Shown here in pieces: positions 38,888 to 47,753 of a stretch of 64,000 nucleotides of DNA; within the stretch, counting starts at the first letter, position 1, and each line of letters opens with the position of its first letter. Source of the DNA: Capillimicrobium parvum (lineage in GTDB: Bacteria; Actinomycetota; Thermoleophilia; Solirubrobacterales; Solirubrobacteraceae). The DNA lies in the NCBI RefSeq assembly GCF_021172045.1, contig NZ_CP087164.1:2170001-2234000 (forward strand), read 5' to 3'. Below the pieces are notes generated by a model, which was not told where the DNA came from, did not search any database, and saw nothing but the letters and a program-made list of their open reading frames with translations. The position numbers and the translations under genes are program-made.

Positions 38888-39916
38888 ATGTTGATCGTGA
38901 TGAAGCAGACGGCGACCGAGGACCAGGTGGCAGCGGTCGTCGAGCGCATCGAGAGCGTGGGGGCGCGCGCCCACGTCAGCCCCGGCGACGAGCTGACGCT
39001 GATCGGTGCCATCGGCGACCGCGACCACGTCGCGCGGCTCGGCCTCGAGGGCCATGCCGGCGTCGCTCAGGTGGTGCCGATCCTCAAGCCCTACAAGCTC
39101 GCCTCCTCCCAGCTGCGCGGCGGAGGACGCTCGACGCTCGAGATCGCCGGGCGCAAGGTCGGCGGCGAGCACTTCGCGCTGATCGCCGGGCCGTGCACCG
39201 TCGAGTCGCGCGACCAGCTGATGACCGTCGCCCAGGTCGTCAAGGACGCCGGCGCCGCAATGCTGCGCGGCGGGGCCTACAAGCCGCGAACGTCGCCGTA
39301 CTCCTTCCAGGGCCTCGGCCAGGAGGGACTGCGGCTGCTCGCCGAGGCCAAGGCGGCCACCGGCCTGCCGATCGTGACCGAGCTCATGGACGTCCGCGAC
39401 GTCGAAGCGCTGGCCGAGGTCGCCGACGTCGTGCAGATCGGCGCCCGCAACATGCAGAACTACACGCTGCTGTCCGAGGTCGGGCGCAGCGGCCTGCCGG
39501 TGATGATCAAGCGCGGGCTGTCCTCGACGCTCGAGGAGCTGCTCATGAGCGCCGAGTACGTGCTCAAGGAGGGCAACGAGAACGTGATGCTGTGCGAGCG
39601 CGGCATCCGGACGTTCGAGACCGCCTACCGCTTCACGCTCGACATCACGGCGATCCCGGTGCTCCAGGAGCTCTCGCACCTGCCGGTGATCATCGACCCG
39701 AGCCATGCGCCGGGCCGGCGCGACTGGGTGGCGCCGCTGTCGCTGGCCGCGGCCGCGGCGGGCGCCGACGGGATCATCGTCGAGACGCACCCGGAGCCCG
39801 ACGAGGCGATCTGCGACGGCCCGCAGCAGATCCCGACCGACACGTTCTCCGACTACGCGCAGAAGGTCGCGCGCGCCGCGGAGCTGGCCGGCAAGGTCAG
39901 CACCGTGACCGCGTAG
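38888..39916 (+). CDS. aroF: DAHP synthase, type I-beta with N-terminal regulatory domain
   Basis: This 342-aa enzyme condenses phosphoenolpyruvate and erythrose 4-phosphate, the first step of the shikimate pathway. Residues 1-75 form the ferredoxin-like/ACT-like regulatory domain seen in Thermotoga-type enzymes (MLIVMKQTATEDQVAAVVERI). The barrel carries the metal ligand Cys103 in AGPCTVESRDQ, KPRTSPYSF at 132-140, IGARNMQNY, IDPSHAPGRR and VETHPEPDEA. GAGAAGAG supports ATG 38888. It is preceded by the aromatic leader peptide and hairpins, giving two possible layers of control, attenuation and allostery. Confidence 0.96.
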   Translation: MLIVMKQTATEDQVAAVVERIESVGARAHVSPGDELTLIGAIGDRDHVARLGLEGHAGVAQVVPILKPYKLASSQLRGGGRSTLEIAGRKVGGEHFALIAGPCTVESRDQLMTVAQVVKDAGAAMLRGGAYKPRTSPYSFQGLGQEGLRLLAEAKAATGLPIVTELMDVRDVEALAEVADVVQIGARNMQNYTLLSEVGRSGLPVMIKRGLSSTLEELLMSAEYVLKEGNENVMLCERGIRTFETAYRFTLDITAIPVLQELSHLPVIIDPSHAPGRRDWVAPLSLAAAAAGADGIIVETHPEPDEAICDGPQQIPTDTFSDYAQKVARAAELAGKVSTVTA

Positions 39917-39933
39917 CGGCCGGCGGGGCTCGC

Positions 39934-40974
39934 TTGCGCGTCGCGATCGTCGGCACGGGGCTCATCGGCGGGTCGGTCGGCCTGGCCGCCCGCCACCGCC
40001 TCGGCGCGGAGGTGGCCGGTGCGGGCCCGGAGGCGCCGCGCGCCGTCGAGCTCGGCGCCGTGGACCGGGCGTGCGCGACGATCGCCGAGGCGGTCGCCGG
40101 GGCCGAGGTCGTCGTCGTCGCCGCCCCGCTGCGCGATCTCGTGACGTCGATCGGGACGGTCCTCGACCACGCGCCGGCGGACTGCGTCGTCACCGACGTC
40201 GGCTCCACGAAGAGCGGCATCACGCACCTTGTGCGCGACGACCAGCGCTTCGTCGGCGGGCACCCGCTCGCCGGCGGCGAGGCGTCGGGCGTCGAGCACG
40301 CGCGCGAGGACCTGTTCGAGGGCGCGGTCTGGTACCTCACGCCGCGCGAGAACACCTCCGGCCTGCTCTACGAGCGCCTGTACCGGGTCATCAGCGGTCT
40401 GGGCGCGGCGCCGGCCGCCATCGACGCCGACGTCCACGACCGCCTCATGGCCGCGGTCTCGCACCTGCCGCACGTGCTCGCCAACGTCCTGGTCGCCCAG
40501 GCGATCCGCGCGCTCGACGACGGCGAGACGATCCCCGCCACCGGGCCCAGCTTCCGCGACGCCACCCGGGTCGCGGGCGCCAACCCCGCGCTGTGGAGCG
40601 ACATCATGCTCAGCAACCGCGAGGCGCTCGTCGCCCAGATCGACGACGTGCAGCGCCGCCTGGCGGAGGTGCGCGCCGCGCTCGCGGCCGGCGACGGCGA
40701 CGCGCTCGGCGCGTTCCAGGCCACCGCGGCCGGCGAGCGGCGCGCGCTCCTGGAGACCCAGCTCGGCGGCGGGGCGCAGCGTGAGCTGCACGTCCCCGTG
40801 CTCAACCGCCCGGGGGTCATCGCCGAGCTCGCACTCCGCCTCGGGCGCGCAGGCATCAACATCTCCGACATGGCACTCGCGCCGTCGCCGGACATGCAGC
40901 AGGGCGAGGTGACCGTCTGGGTCGCCGAGCGCGACGCCGCGCGCGCCGCCGAGATCCTGGAGCTCGACCCGTGA
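39934..40974 (+). CDS. tyrA: Prephenate dehydrogenase with C-terminal ACT domain
   Basis: This 346-aa protein oxidatively decarboxylates prephenate to 4-hydroxyphenylpyruvate. It has the NAD(P) Rossmann motif VAIVGTGLIGGSVG at the N-terminus, VTDVGSTKSGI, GGHPLAGGEASG, the AVSHLPHVLAN helix and a C-terminal ACT domain (about 288-345; RELHVPVLNRPGVIAELALRLGRAGINI) likely to bind tyrosine. A TTG at 39934 is the only start that puts the Rossmann motif at residue 3; no ATG or GTG is available in frame. It begins 17 nt after aroF. Confidence 0.93.
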   Translation: MRVAIVGTGLIGGSVGLAARHRLGAEVAGAGPEAPRAVELGAVDRACATIAEAVAGAEVVVVAAPLRDLVTSIGTVLDHAPADCVVTDVGSTKSGITHLVRDDQRFVGGHPLAGGEASGVEHAREDLFEGAVWYLTPRENTSGLLYERLYRVISGLGAAPAAIDADVHDRLMAAVSHLPHVLANVLVAQAIRALDDGETIPATGPSFRDATRVAGANPALWSDIMLSNREALVAQIDDVQRRLAEVRAALAAGDGDALGAFQATAAGERRALLETQLGGGAQRELHVPVLNRPGVIAELALRLGRAGINISDMALAPSPDMQQGEVTVWVAERDAARAAEILELDP

Positions 40975-42284
40975 CCACCGTCCGCTACGAGCCGTCGGGC
41001 CGCCTGCGCGGGAGCGTGGCCGCACCGCCGGACAAGTCGATCTCCCATCGCGCGGCGATCGTCGGCGCGATGGCGTCGGAACCCGTCCGCATCACCGGCT
41101 ACCTCGACGCGGCCGACACGAACTCGACGCTCGCCGCCGTCCAGGCGCTCGGGGCGCGCGTCGACGCAAAGCCCGACGAGATCGTCATCCGCGGCACGGG
41201 GCTGCGCGAGGCGCGCTCGGCGCCGCACCCGATCGACGTCGGCAACGCGGGCACGCTCATGCGGCTGCTGCCCGGCTGGCTGGCCGCGCAGGAGGGGCGC
41301 CGGTGGACGCTCGACGGCGACGACTCGATCCGGCGGCGGCCGGTCGACCGCATCGCCGAGCCGCTGCGGCGCATGGGCGCCGACATCGAGGCGCGCGACG
41401 GCCGCTTCCCGCCGTTCACGGTCCGCGGCGCGCGCCTGCGGGCCATCCACTACGAGCTGCCGGTGGCCAGCGCCCAGGTGAAGTCCTGCGTGCTGCTCGC
41501 TGGCGTGGCGGCCGACGGCGCGACCACGGTGACGGAGCCCGCGCCCAGCCGCGACCACACCGAGCGGATGCTCGCCGCGGCCGGGGTGGCGGTGCAGCGC
41601 CACGGCCGCCACGTCACCGTGCAATGCGCCGACGAGCTGGAGCTCGACCACATCCACGTCCCCGGCGACCCGTCGAGCGCCGCGTTCGCCATCGCCGCGG
41701 GCGTGATCGTGCCCGGCTCGCGGCTGCTCGTGCGCAACGTCGGGGTGAACTGGACGCGGACCGGCTTCCTGCGGATCCTCGAGCGGATGGGGGCGATCGT
41801 CGTCGGCGACCTCGAGGCGCCCGACGACGGCAGCGACCCCATCGTGCCGACGTCCGAGCCCGTCACCGACCTCGACGTCACGGCCGGCCCGCTCGCCGGC
41901 ACGGTCGTCGAGCCCGACGAGGTGCCGCTGGCCATCGACGAGCTGCCGCTCGTCGGGCTGCTCGGCTGCTTCGCCGAGGGCGAGACCGTCGTGACCGGCG
42001 CACACGAGCTGCGCGTCAAGGAGTCCGACCGCATCGCCGCGGTCGTGACCGCACTCAACGCGCTGGGCGGTGACGCCGAGGCGACCGAGGACGGCTTCGT
42101 CGTGCGCGGCACGGGCGGGCTGCGCGGCGGGGTCGTCGACTCGGGCGGCGACCACCGGATGGCGATGCTCGGCGCGGTGGCCGGGCTGGCGAGCCGCGAG
42201 GGCGTCGAGGTGCTCGACATGGGCGCGGCCGCGGTCTCCTATCCCGGCTTCGACGCCGACGTTCGTAGTCTCCTCCGACGATGA
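40971..42284 (+). CDS. aroA: 3-phosphoshikimate 1-carboxyvinyltransferase (EPSP synthase)
   Basis: This 437-aa two-domain enzyme adds enolpyruvate to shikimate 3-phosphate. Motifs are [18 protein letters not shown] (about 17-34), [14 protein letters not shown] (about 88-101), [29 protein letters not shown], the late [10 protein letters not shown] and [12 protein letters not shown]. All active-site Lys, Arg and Asp motifs look intact. GTG 40971 overlaps the tyrA stop by 4 nt and the aroA stop overlaps cmk by 4 nt. Confidence 0.96.
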   Translation: MTTVRYEPSGRLRGSVAAPPDKSISHRAAIVGAMASEPVRITGYLDAADTNSTLAAVQALGARVDAKPDEIVIRGTGLREARSAPHPIDVGNAGTLMRLLPGWLAAQEGRRWTLDGDDSIRRRPVDRIAEPLRRMGADIEARDGRFPPFTVRGARLRAIHYELPVASAQVKSCVLLAGVAADGATTVTEPAPSRDHTERMLAAAGVAVQRHGRHVTVQCADELELDHIHVPGDPSSAAFAIAAGVIVPGSRLLVRNVGVNWTRTGFLRILERMGAIVVGDLEAPDDGSDPIVPTSEPVTDLDVTAGPLAGTVVEPDEVPLAIDELPLVGLLGCFAEGETVVTGAHELRVKESDRIAAVVTALNALGGDAEATEDGFVVRGTGGLRGGVVDSGGDHRMAMLGAVAGLASREGVEVLDMGAAAVSYPGFDADVRSLLRR

Positions 42285-42862
42285 TCGTCGCCATCGACGG
42301 CCCCGCGGGGGCCGGCAAGTCCACGGTGGCGCGCGCCGCGGCGCGCGCGCTCGGCTTCCAGTACCTCGACACGGGGGCGATGTACCGCGCCGCCGGGCTC
42401 GCCGCCGACCCGGTCAGCGCCGACATCCGCCTCGAGGACGGCCGCGTCCTGCTCGACGGCCGCGACGTCACCGCGGACATCCGGACCAACGAGGCCGGCG
42501 AGCGTGCCTCGGTCGTTGCCGCACGGCCCGAGGTGCGCGAGGCGATGGTCGCCAAGCAGCGGGCGATCATGGCGGCCGGCGACTGGGTGGCCGAGGGGCG
42601 CGACATCGGCACGGTCGTCGCGCCCGACGCGCGGCTGAAGGTCTTCCTGACCGCCTCGCCCCGGGAGCGCGCCCGCCGGCGCGCCGCCGAACTGGGCACC
42701 GACGTCGCCACCGTGCTCGCCGATCAGACGCTGCGCGACGAGCGCGACCGCACCCGCGCCGCCAGCCCGCTGCAGGCCGCGCCCGACGCGGTCGAGCTCG
42801 ACACCACCGGGCTGAGCATCGACGAGGTCGTGGCGCGGATCGGCGCCCTGGTGCCGTCATGA
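42281..42862 (+). CDS. cmk: Cytidylate kinase
   Basis: This 193-aa CMP/dCMP kinase has the P-loop [17 protein letters not shown] at residues 5-21, [14 protein letters not shown] with substrate contacts, [21 protein letters not shown] and the [19 protein letters not shown] lid region. It is shorter than the E. coli enzyme (about 225 aa), with a compact NMP-binding domain. It is coupled to aroA and der by 4-nt overlaps, a gene order common in actinobacteria. Confidence 0.95.
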   Translation: MIVAIDGPAGAGKSTVARAAARALGFQYLDTGAMYRAAGLAADPVSADIRLEDGRVLLDGRDVTADIRTNEAGERASVVAARPEVREAMVAKQRAIMAAGDWVAEGRDIGTVVAPDARLKVFLTASPRERARRRAAELGTDVATVLADQTLRDERDRTRAASPLQAAPDAVELDTTGLSIDEVVARIGALVPS

Positions 42863-44193
42863 AGGTCGCGATCGTCGGCTATCCGAACGTCGGCAAGAGC
42901 TCGCTCGTCAACCGGCTCTCCGGGTCGCGCCAGGCCGTCGTGCACGAGACGTCCGGCGTCACGCGCGACCGCAACGAGGTGGCGACCGAGTGGAACGGGC
43001 GCCGGTTCGATCTGATCGACACGGGCGGCGTGGACTTCGAGGACCTCGACCCGCTGTCGGGCTCGATCCGCGAGCAGGCCCGGGCGGCGCTGGCCGACGC
43101 CGAGGTCGCCGTGCTCGTCGTCGACGCGCAGGCCGGGGTGCGCCCCGGCGACGAGGAGATCGCCGACCTCCTGCGCCGCGACCGCACACCGGTGGTCCTG
43201 GCGGCGAACAAGATCGACTCGGTCGGATCGCTGCCGCAGGCGGCCGAGTTCTGGTCGCTGGGGCTCGGCGAGCCGATCGCCGTCTCCGCCGCCCAGGGCC
43301 TCGGCGCCGGCGACCTGCTTGACCGCATCGTCGAGTTGCTGCCCGAGGAGGAGGAGGCCGAGGAGGACGAGGACGTCGTCCGCCTCGCGGTGATCGGCCG
43401 GCCGAACGTCGGCAAGAGCTCGCTCGTCAACCGCTTCCTGGGCGACCAGCGGGTGATCGTCTCCGACGTCGCGGGCACGACGCGCGACGCGATCGACCTG
43501 CCGCTCGAGGTCGAGGGGCGCAAGGTCGTCCTCATCGACACCGCGGGCATGCGCCGCCAGTCGAAGGTGCAGGAGTCCGTCGAGTACTACACCGCGCTGC
43601 GCTCGCAGCGCGCCGCCGAGCGCGCCGACGTCGCGCTCGTCATCTGCGACGCGACGGACGGGATCACCGCGCAGGACCTGCGCATCGCCGAACTGGCGAT
43701 GGGCGCGAAGTGCGCGACCGCGCTCGTCCTCAACAAGTGGGACACGCAGAAGGGCACCGCGGAGGACCCCGGCGGGGAGATCGACCTCGAGCACGAGCGG
43801 GCCCGCGTGGCCCAGAAGCTGCGGCTGCGCCCGCGCGTGCTCACCGCCAGCGCCCAGAGCGGCCGCGGCGTCCAGCGGGTCATGACCGAGGCGCTCGCGC
43901 TCGGCGACCGCATGCACCAGCGCGTGCCCACGCCGGACTTCAACCGCTTCCTGTCGGAGGTCGTCCAGATCCGCCAGCCGCCCGCCAAGCAGGGCCACCG
44001 GCTGAAGCTGATCTACGGCGCCCAGATCGGCACGGCGCCCCCGCGCTTCGCCATCCAGGTCAATTCGCGCAACCGCGTGACGCGCGACTACGCGTATTTC
44101 ATCGAGAATCGCCTTCGTGCCCGGTACGGATTCGACGGAGTCCCCGTCATCATCGACTTCACGGAGCGCAAGGAACGCCGCGGTGCCCGATGA
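42859..44193 (+). CDS. der: Ribosome-associated GTPase Der (EngA)
   Basis: This 444-aa tandem-GTPase is needed for 50S ribosome assembly. The first G domain has [15 protein letters not shown] and NKID; the second has [17 protein letters not shown] and NKWD. They are joined by an acidic linker ([10 protein letters not shown], about 166-175). The C-terminal KH-like domain (about 360-440) ends [14 protein letters not shown]. Length and order are normal. It overlaps cmk by 4 nt and the DUF3352 gene by 11 nt. Confidence 0.97.
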   Translation: MKVAIVGYPNVGKSSLVNRLSGSRQAVVHETSGVTRDRNEVATEWNGRRFDLIDTGGVDFEDLDPLSGSIREQARAALADAEVAVLVVDAQAGVRPGDEEIADLLRRDRTPVVLAANKIDSVGSLPQAAEFWSLGLGEPIAVSAAQGLGAGDLLDRIVELLPEEEEAEEDEDVVRLAVIGRPNVGKSSLVNRFLGDQRVIVSDVAGTTRDAIDLPLEVEGRKVVLIDTAGMRRQSKVQESVEYYTALRSQRAAERADVALVICDATDGITAQDLRIAELAMGAKCATALVLNKWDTQKGTAEDPGGEIDLEHERARVAQKLRLRPRVLTASAQSGRGVQRVMTEALALGDRMHQRVPTPDFNRFLSEVVQIRQPPAKQGHRLKLIYGAQIGTAPPRFAIQVNSRNRVTRDYAYFIENRLRARYGFDGVPVIIDFTERKERRGAR

Positions 44194-45715
44194 GGTGGTC
44201 CGCCGGCGGCGCCGCCTCGCGCTGCTCGCGGCCACCGCGCTGATCGTCGTCATCGCCGTCGTCGCCGTGCTCCTGACGCGCGGCGGCGCGTCGGGCGCGC
44301 CCATCGCCGAGGAGGCCGCGAGCCTCGTCCCGTCCGACGCGATCGTCTACGTGCACGTCTCGACCGACGGCGACAGGGGCGCCGTGAAGGACGCCCGGAA
44401 GCTCGCCGGCTCGTTCGACGGCTACGAGCGTCTGCGCGACAGCGTGCTGAGCCGCCTGTCGGTCGGCGGCGGGGGCAGGAGCGCGGTGAGCCCGTGGCTC
44501 GGCGACGAGATGGCGCTCGCGCTGCTCGGGCCGCAGGGCGAGACGGCGGGCTCGCTTGTGCTGCTGTCCGTGCGCGACCGCGACAAGGCCCGCGCCTTCG
44601 TGCGGGAGGGCGCCCGGCGCAGCGGGCCGTCGCGCACGTACAAGGGCGTGACCCTCGCGCGCTACGGCGCGGTGTACGCGGCGTTCATCGGGGACTTCCT
44701 CGCGCTCGGCCAGCAGGCCAGCCTGCAGCAGGCGATCGACCTGCAGCAGGGCCGCGGCGAGGCGCTCGCCCGCGACGCCACCTTCGCGAAGCTGACGACG
44801 CGGCTGCCCTCCGACCGGGTCGCCGACGCCTACGCCACCGCGGACGGGCTGCGGCGCCTGCTCGTGCCCGCGGGCGGTGCGCTCGGCGTCGCCGGCGTCG
44901 TGCTCGACCGCCCGAACCTGCGCGGCACCGCGGTGGCCGTCCAGGCCGAGGACCCCGGCCTCGTGCTGACCGTCGCGGCCGACGTCCCGGGCCGCAAGGC
45001 GCAGCCGCTCGACCCGGCGCTCCTGAGCTCGGTGCCGAAGAACGCGCTGGCCTACTTCGGCAGCCGCGGCCTGGACCAGAGCGCCGGCCGCCTGCTGGCG
45101 GCCGCGGGGACGTCCGCGCTCGGCGACCTCATCCGGCAGGGGCGCAGGGCGCTCGGCGCGGAGGGGGCCCGCAGCGTGGGGGAGGACCTGCTGGCGCTGC
45201 TGGAGCGCGAGACGGCCGTCGTCCTGCTGCCCGGCGTGCCCGCGCCGACGCTGCTCGTCATGGCGAAGACCGAGAACGAGGAGCGCACGCGGGCGGCGCT
45301 CAAGCGGCTCACCGACGCGCTGCCGGGACTGCTGCCGGGCGGCAAGGTCACGCAGGCCGACGGCGTCACGAAGGTCACCTCCGACCAGGCGGAGCTCGAC
45401 GCCACCGTGAGCGACGGCAAGCTGATGATCTCCACCGGAATGGTGGGAATCGACGCCGCGCGCAGCTCCAACGGCGGCATCGAGGACGCCGACGCGTTCA
45501 AGGCGACCGTCCCGGACGCCAGGAGCGGCGACGTCACGTCGCTAGTCTTCCTCGACTTCAGCCAGCTCCTCAGGCTCGCGGAGCAGACCGGCCTCAACGA
45601 CTCACGCGCCTACCTCGCGGTCAAGGACGACCTGACCCGGGTGCGCGCCGTCGGGGTTCGGTCCACCGGCGAGGGGGAGGACACGACTTCGGAGATCCGC
45701 TTCCAGATCCCATGA
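44183..45715 (+). CDS. DUF3352 family membrane-anchored protein
   Basis: This 510-aa protein has a short basic N-terminus ([11 protein letters not shown]), one membrane segment (about 12-32, [20 protein letters not shown]) and a large extracytoplasmic region. The region resembles DUF3352 proteins: [65 protein letters not shown]. Function is unknown; the family is common in actinobacteria. GTG 44183 was chosen because it keeps the basic stretch next to the membrane helix. It overlaps der by 11 nt and metK by 4 nt. Confidence 0.8.
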   Translation: MPDEVVRRRRRLALLAATALIVVIAVVAVLLTRGGASGAPIAEEAASLVPSDAIVYVHVSTDGDRGAVKDARKLAGSFDGYERLRDSVLSRLSVGGGGRSAVSPWLGDEMALALLGPQGETAGSLVLLSVRDRDKARAFVREGARRSGPSRTYKGVTLARYGAVYAAFIGDFLALGQQASLQQAIDLQQGRGEALARDATFAKLTTRLPSDRVADAYATADGLRRLLVPAGGALGVAGVVLDRPNLRGTAVAVQAEDPGLVLTVAADVPGRKAQPLDPALLSSVPKNALAYFGSRGLDQSAGRLLAAAGTSALGDLIRQGRRALGAEGARSVGEDLLALLERETAVVLLPGVPAPTLLVMAKTENEERTRAALKRLTDALPGLLPGGKVTQADGVTKVTSDQAELDATVSDGKLMISTGMVGIDAARSSNGGIEDADAFKATVPDARSGDVTSLVFLDFSQLLRLAEQTGLNDSRAYLAVKDDLTRVRAVGVRSTGEGEDTTSEIRFQIP

Positions 45716-46926
45716 GCCAGTACGCCGACAACGAGTACCTCTTCACGTCAGAGTCCGTGACCGAGGGCCATCCCGACAAGGTGGCCGACCAGATCTCCGA
45801 CGGCGTCCTCGACGCCGTCATGAAGGACGACCCGACCGGGCGCGTGGCGTGCGAGACGCTCGTCAACACGGGCCTGGTCGTCGTCTCGGGCGAGATCACG
45901 ACCGAGACCTACGTCGACGTCCAGGAGGTCGCGCGCGAGACGATCCGCAAGATCGGCTACGTCGACGCCGACCTCGGCTTCAGCGCCGACTCCTGCGCGG
46001 TGATCAACGCGATCGACAAGCAGTCGCCCGACATCGCCCAGGGCGTCAACCAGGCCTACGAGACGCGGACGGACCCCGGCGACGACGACGCCCTCGACGT
46101 CGCGGGCGCCGGCGACCAGGGGATGATGTTCGGCTACGCGACGAACGAGACCGACGAGCTCATGCCGCTGCCGATCGCGCTCGCGCACAAGCTGGCCAAG
46201 CGGCTGGCCGACGTGCGCCACGGCCAGGTCGTGCCGTACCTCCGGCCCGACGGCAAGACGCAGGTGTCGGTGCGCTACGTGGACGGCCGTCCGGTCGCGA
46301 TCGAGAAGCTGCTGATCTCCACGCAGCATCGGGAGGGCTCGGAGGGCGTCATCCCCGACGACCTCTGGGAGCACGTCGTGCTGCCGGTGCTGCCGCGCGG
46401 CCTCTACGACGAGAACAAGCTGCGCCGAGACTTCCTCGTCAACCCGACCGGGCGCTTCGTCATCGGCGGGCCGGTGGGCGACTGCGGCCTGACCGGGCGC
46501 AAGATCATCGTCGACACCTACGGCGGCATGGCCCGCCACGGCGGCGGCGCGTTCAGCGGCAAGGACCCGTCGAAGGTGGACCGCAGCGCCGCGTACGCCG
46601 CCCGCTACGTGGCGAAGAACCTGGTCGCCGCGGGCCTGGCCGACCGCGCGGAGGTGCAGGTCGCGTACGCGATCGGCGTCGCGCATCCGGTCTCGGTCAT
46701 GGTCGAGACGTTCGGCACCGAGAAGGTCGGCCGCGCGCAGATCGCCCAGCTCGTCGACGAGCACTTCGACCTGCGCCCCGGCGCGTTCCGCGACTACCTG
46801 AACCTGCACCGGCCGATCTATCAGAAGACCGCGGCCTACGGCCACTTCGGCCGCGAGGATCACGACTTCACCTGGGAGAAGACCGACAAGGCGCAGGCGC
46901 TGCGCTCCGCCGCGGGGCTGGAGTAG
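45712..46926 (+). CDS. metK: S-adenosylmethionine synthetase
   Basis: This 404-aa enzyme makes SAM from methionine and ATP. It shows [25 protein letters not shown] at the N-terminus, [12 protein letters not shown] (methionine loop), [35 protein letters not shown] and [22 protein letters not shown]. All ATP and metal motifs are intact. ATG 45712 overlaps the DUF3352 stop by 4 nt, leaving no room for a SAM riboswitch. Confidence 0.98.
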   Translation: MSQYADNEYLFTSESVTEGHPDKVADQISDGVLDAVMKDDPTGRVACETLVNTGLVVVSGEITTETYVDVQEVARETIRKIGYVDADLGFSADSCAVINAIDKQSPDIAQGVNQAYETRTDPGDDDALDVAGAGDQGMMFGYATNETDELMPLPIALAHKLAKRLADVRHGQVVPYLRPDGKTQVSVRYVDGRPVAIEKLLISTQHREGSEGVIPDDLWEHVVLPVLPRGLYDENKLRRDFLVNPTGRFVIGGPVGDCGLTGRKIIVDTYGGMARHGGGAFSGKDPSKVDRSAAYAARYVAKNLVAAGLADRAEVQVAYAIGVAHPVSVMVETFGTEKVGRAQIAQLVDEHFDLRPGAFRDYLNLHRPIYQKTAAYGHFGREDHDFTWEKTDKAQALRSAAGLE

Positions 46927-46953
46927 CCGCCGCTCCGCGCCGATAGCGGGGGC

Positions 46954-47724
46954 ATGGACGTGCTCGACTTCCGTACGGAGGAGGAGCCCGGCGGCGCCGA
47001 GCATCTGCTCGTCAGCTGGCCCGGGCTCCGCCTCGGCGGCGTCTCACCGCGTCCGACGCTGGACCGGCTCGCCCGGTTCCGCGCGCACAAGCTCAACATC
47101 GCCGCCGACGGGCACACGTACATCGGGCCCCGCCGGTCGCTGTGGGGCGCGCGCGCGTCCGTGGACGTCGTGCGCGCCGAGATGGCGCGCCTGGGCGTGC
47201 GGCGCGAGAACGTCATCGCCTACGGGCCGAGCGTCCGGGCGGTGTGCGCGCTGTGGATGGGCTTCCAGGCCGAGGTCGGGCGCATCATCGGCGGCGGCGC
47301 CCCGATCCGCATGGGACGGCGGCTGCGCACGCTGGACCGCGTGGCCGGCGCCTCGCCGGAGGCGATCGCCTTCCGCGACCACTTCCTGTCCCTGGCCGAC
47401 GCCGACCCGCCCGCCTCGCCGAGCGACGTCTTCTTCGACGAGATGATCCACGACGCGGCGCGGGCCGTGACCCTGCCGACGAAGGTGCATCTGCTCGTCA
47501 GCCCGGACGACGAGATGTACGACGACAACGTCGAGCTCGCCGCCCTGTTCGACCGGCTCGACCCCATCGAGTGTCACCTCGACGTCATCGCGTACGGCCG
47601 CCACGGCGGCGTCAAGGACGCGTTCAAGCGCTATCTGACCGACACGCTGCGCGAAGCCGGCGTGCCGCGCAGGCGGGCGCCGCGGGCCGAGCGTGCACCG
47701 GAGCCGGTGCGCTCGGAGACCTAG
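46954..47724 (+). CDS. Alpha/beta-hydrolase-like protein of unknown function
   Basis: This 256-aa protein looks like a small alpha/beta-hydrolase. A candidate nucleophile elbow, VIAYGPSVRAVCALWMGFQA (about 88-107), has Ser in G-P-S-V-R instead of GxSxG, followed by IIGGGAPIRMG. VHLLVSPDDEMYDD (about 180-193) could hold the acid and YGRHGGVKDAFKRYL (about 216-230) the histidine. This layout recalls Asp2/XcbB-type surface-polysaccharide proteins, but similarity is too weak for a firm call. The C-terminus is basic and probably disordered. It lies alone between metK and priA. Confidence 0.6.
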   Translation: MDVLDFRTEEEPGGAEHLLVSWPGLRLGGVSPRPTLDRLARFRAHKLNIAADGHTYIGPRRSLWGARASVDVVRAEMARLGVRRENVIAYGPSVRAVCALWMGFQAEVGRIIGGGAPIRMGRRLRTLDRVAGASPEAIAFRDHFLSLADADPPASPSDVFFDEMIHDAARAVTLPTKVHLLVSPDDEMYDDNVELAALFDRLDPIECHLDVIAYGRHGGVKDAFKRYLTDTLREAGVPRRRAPRAERAPEPVRSET

Positions 47725-47737
47725 CCGGACGCGCCGA

Positions 47738-47743
47738 TAGCGT
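47738..47743 (+). promoter_or_regulatory. Candidate -10 (TAGCGT) of priA
   Basis: TAGCGT, within the same GATAGCGT string found before the MFS gene, ends 10 nt before GTG 47754. No Shine-Dalgarno is present. Confidence 0.4.
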
Positions 47744-47753
47744 CAACGGGACC

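Noticed and set aside
39129-39139. A third copy of the palindromic repeat suggested by CTCGACGCTCG in aroF
   Set aside because: Only the short right-arm core matches and it lies in a conserved coding region with no opposing arm; chance similarity in Leu/Asp/Glu codons.
45680-45711. SAM riboswitch before metK
   Set aside because: metK overlaps the preceding coding sequence by 4 nt, leaving no leader.
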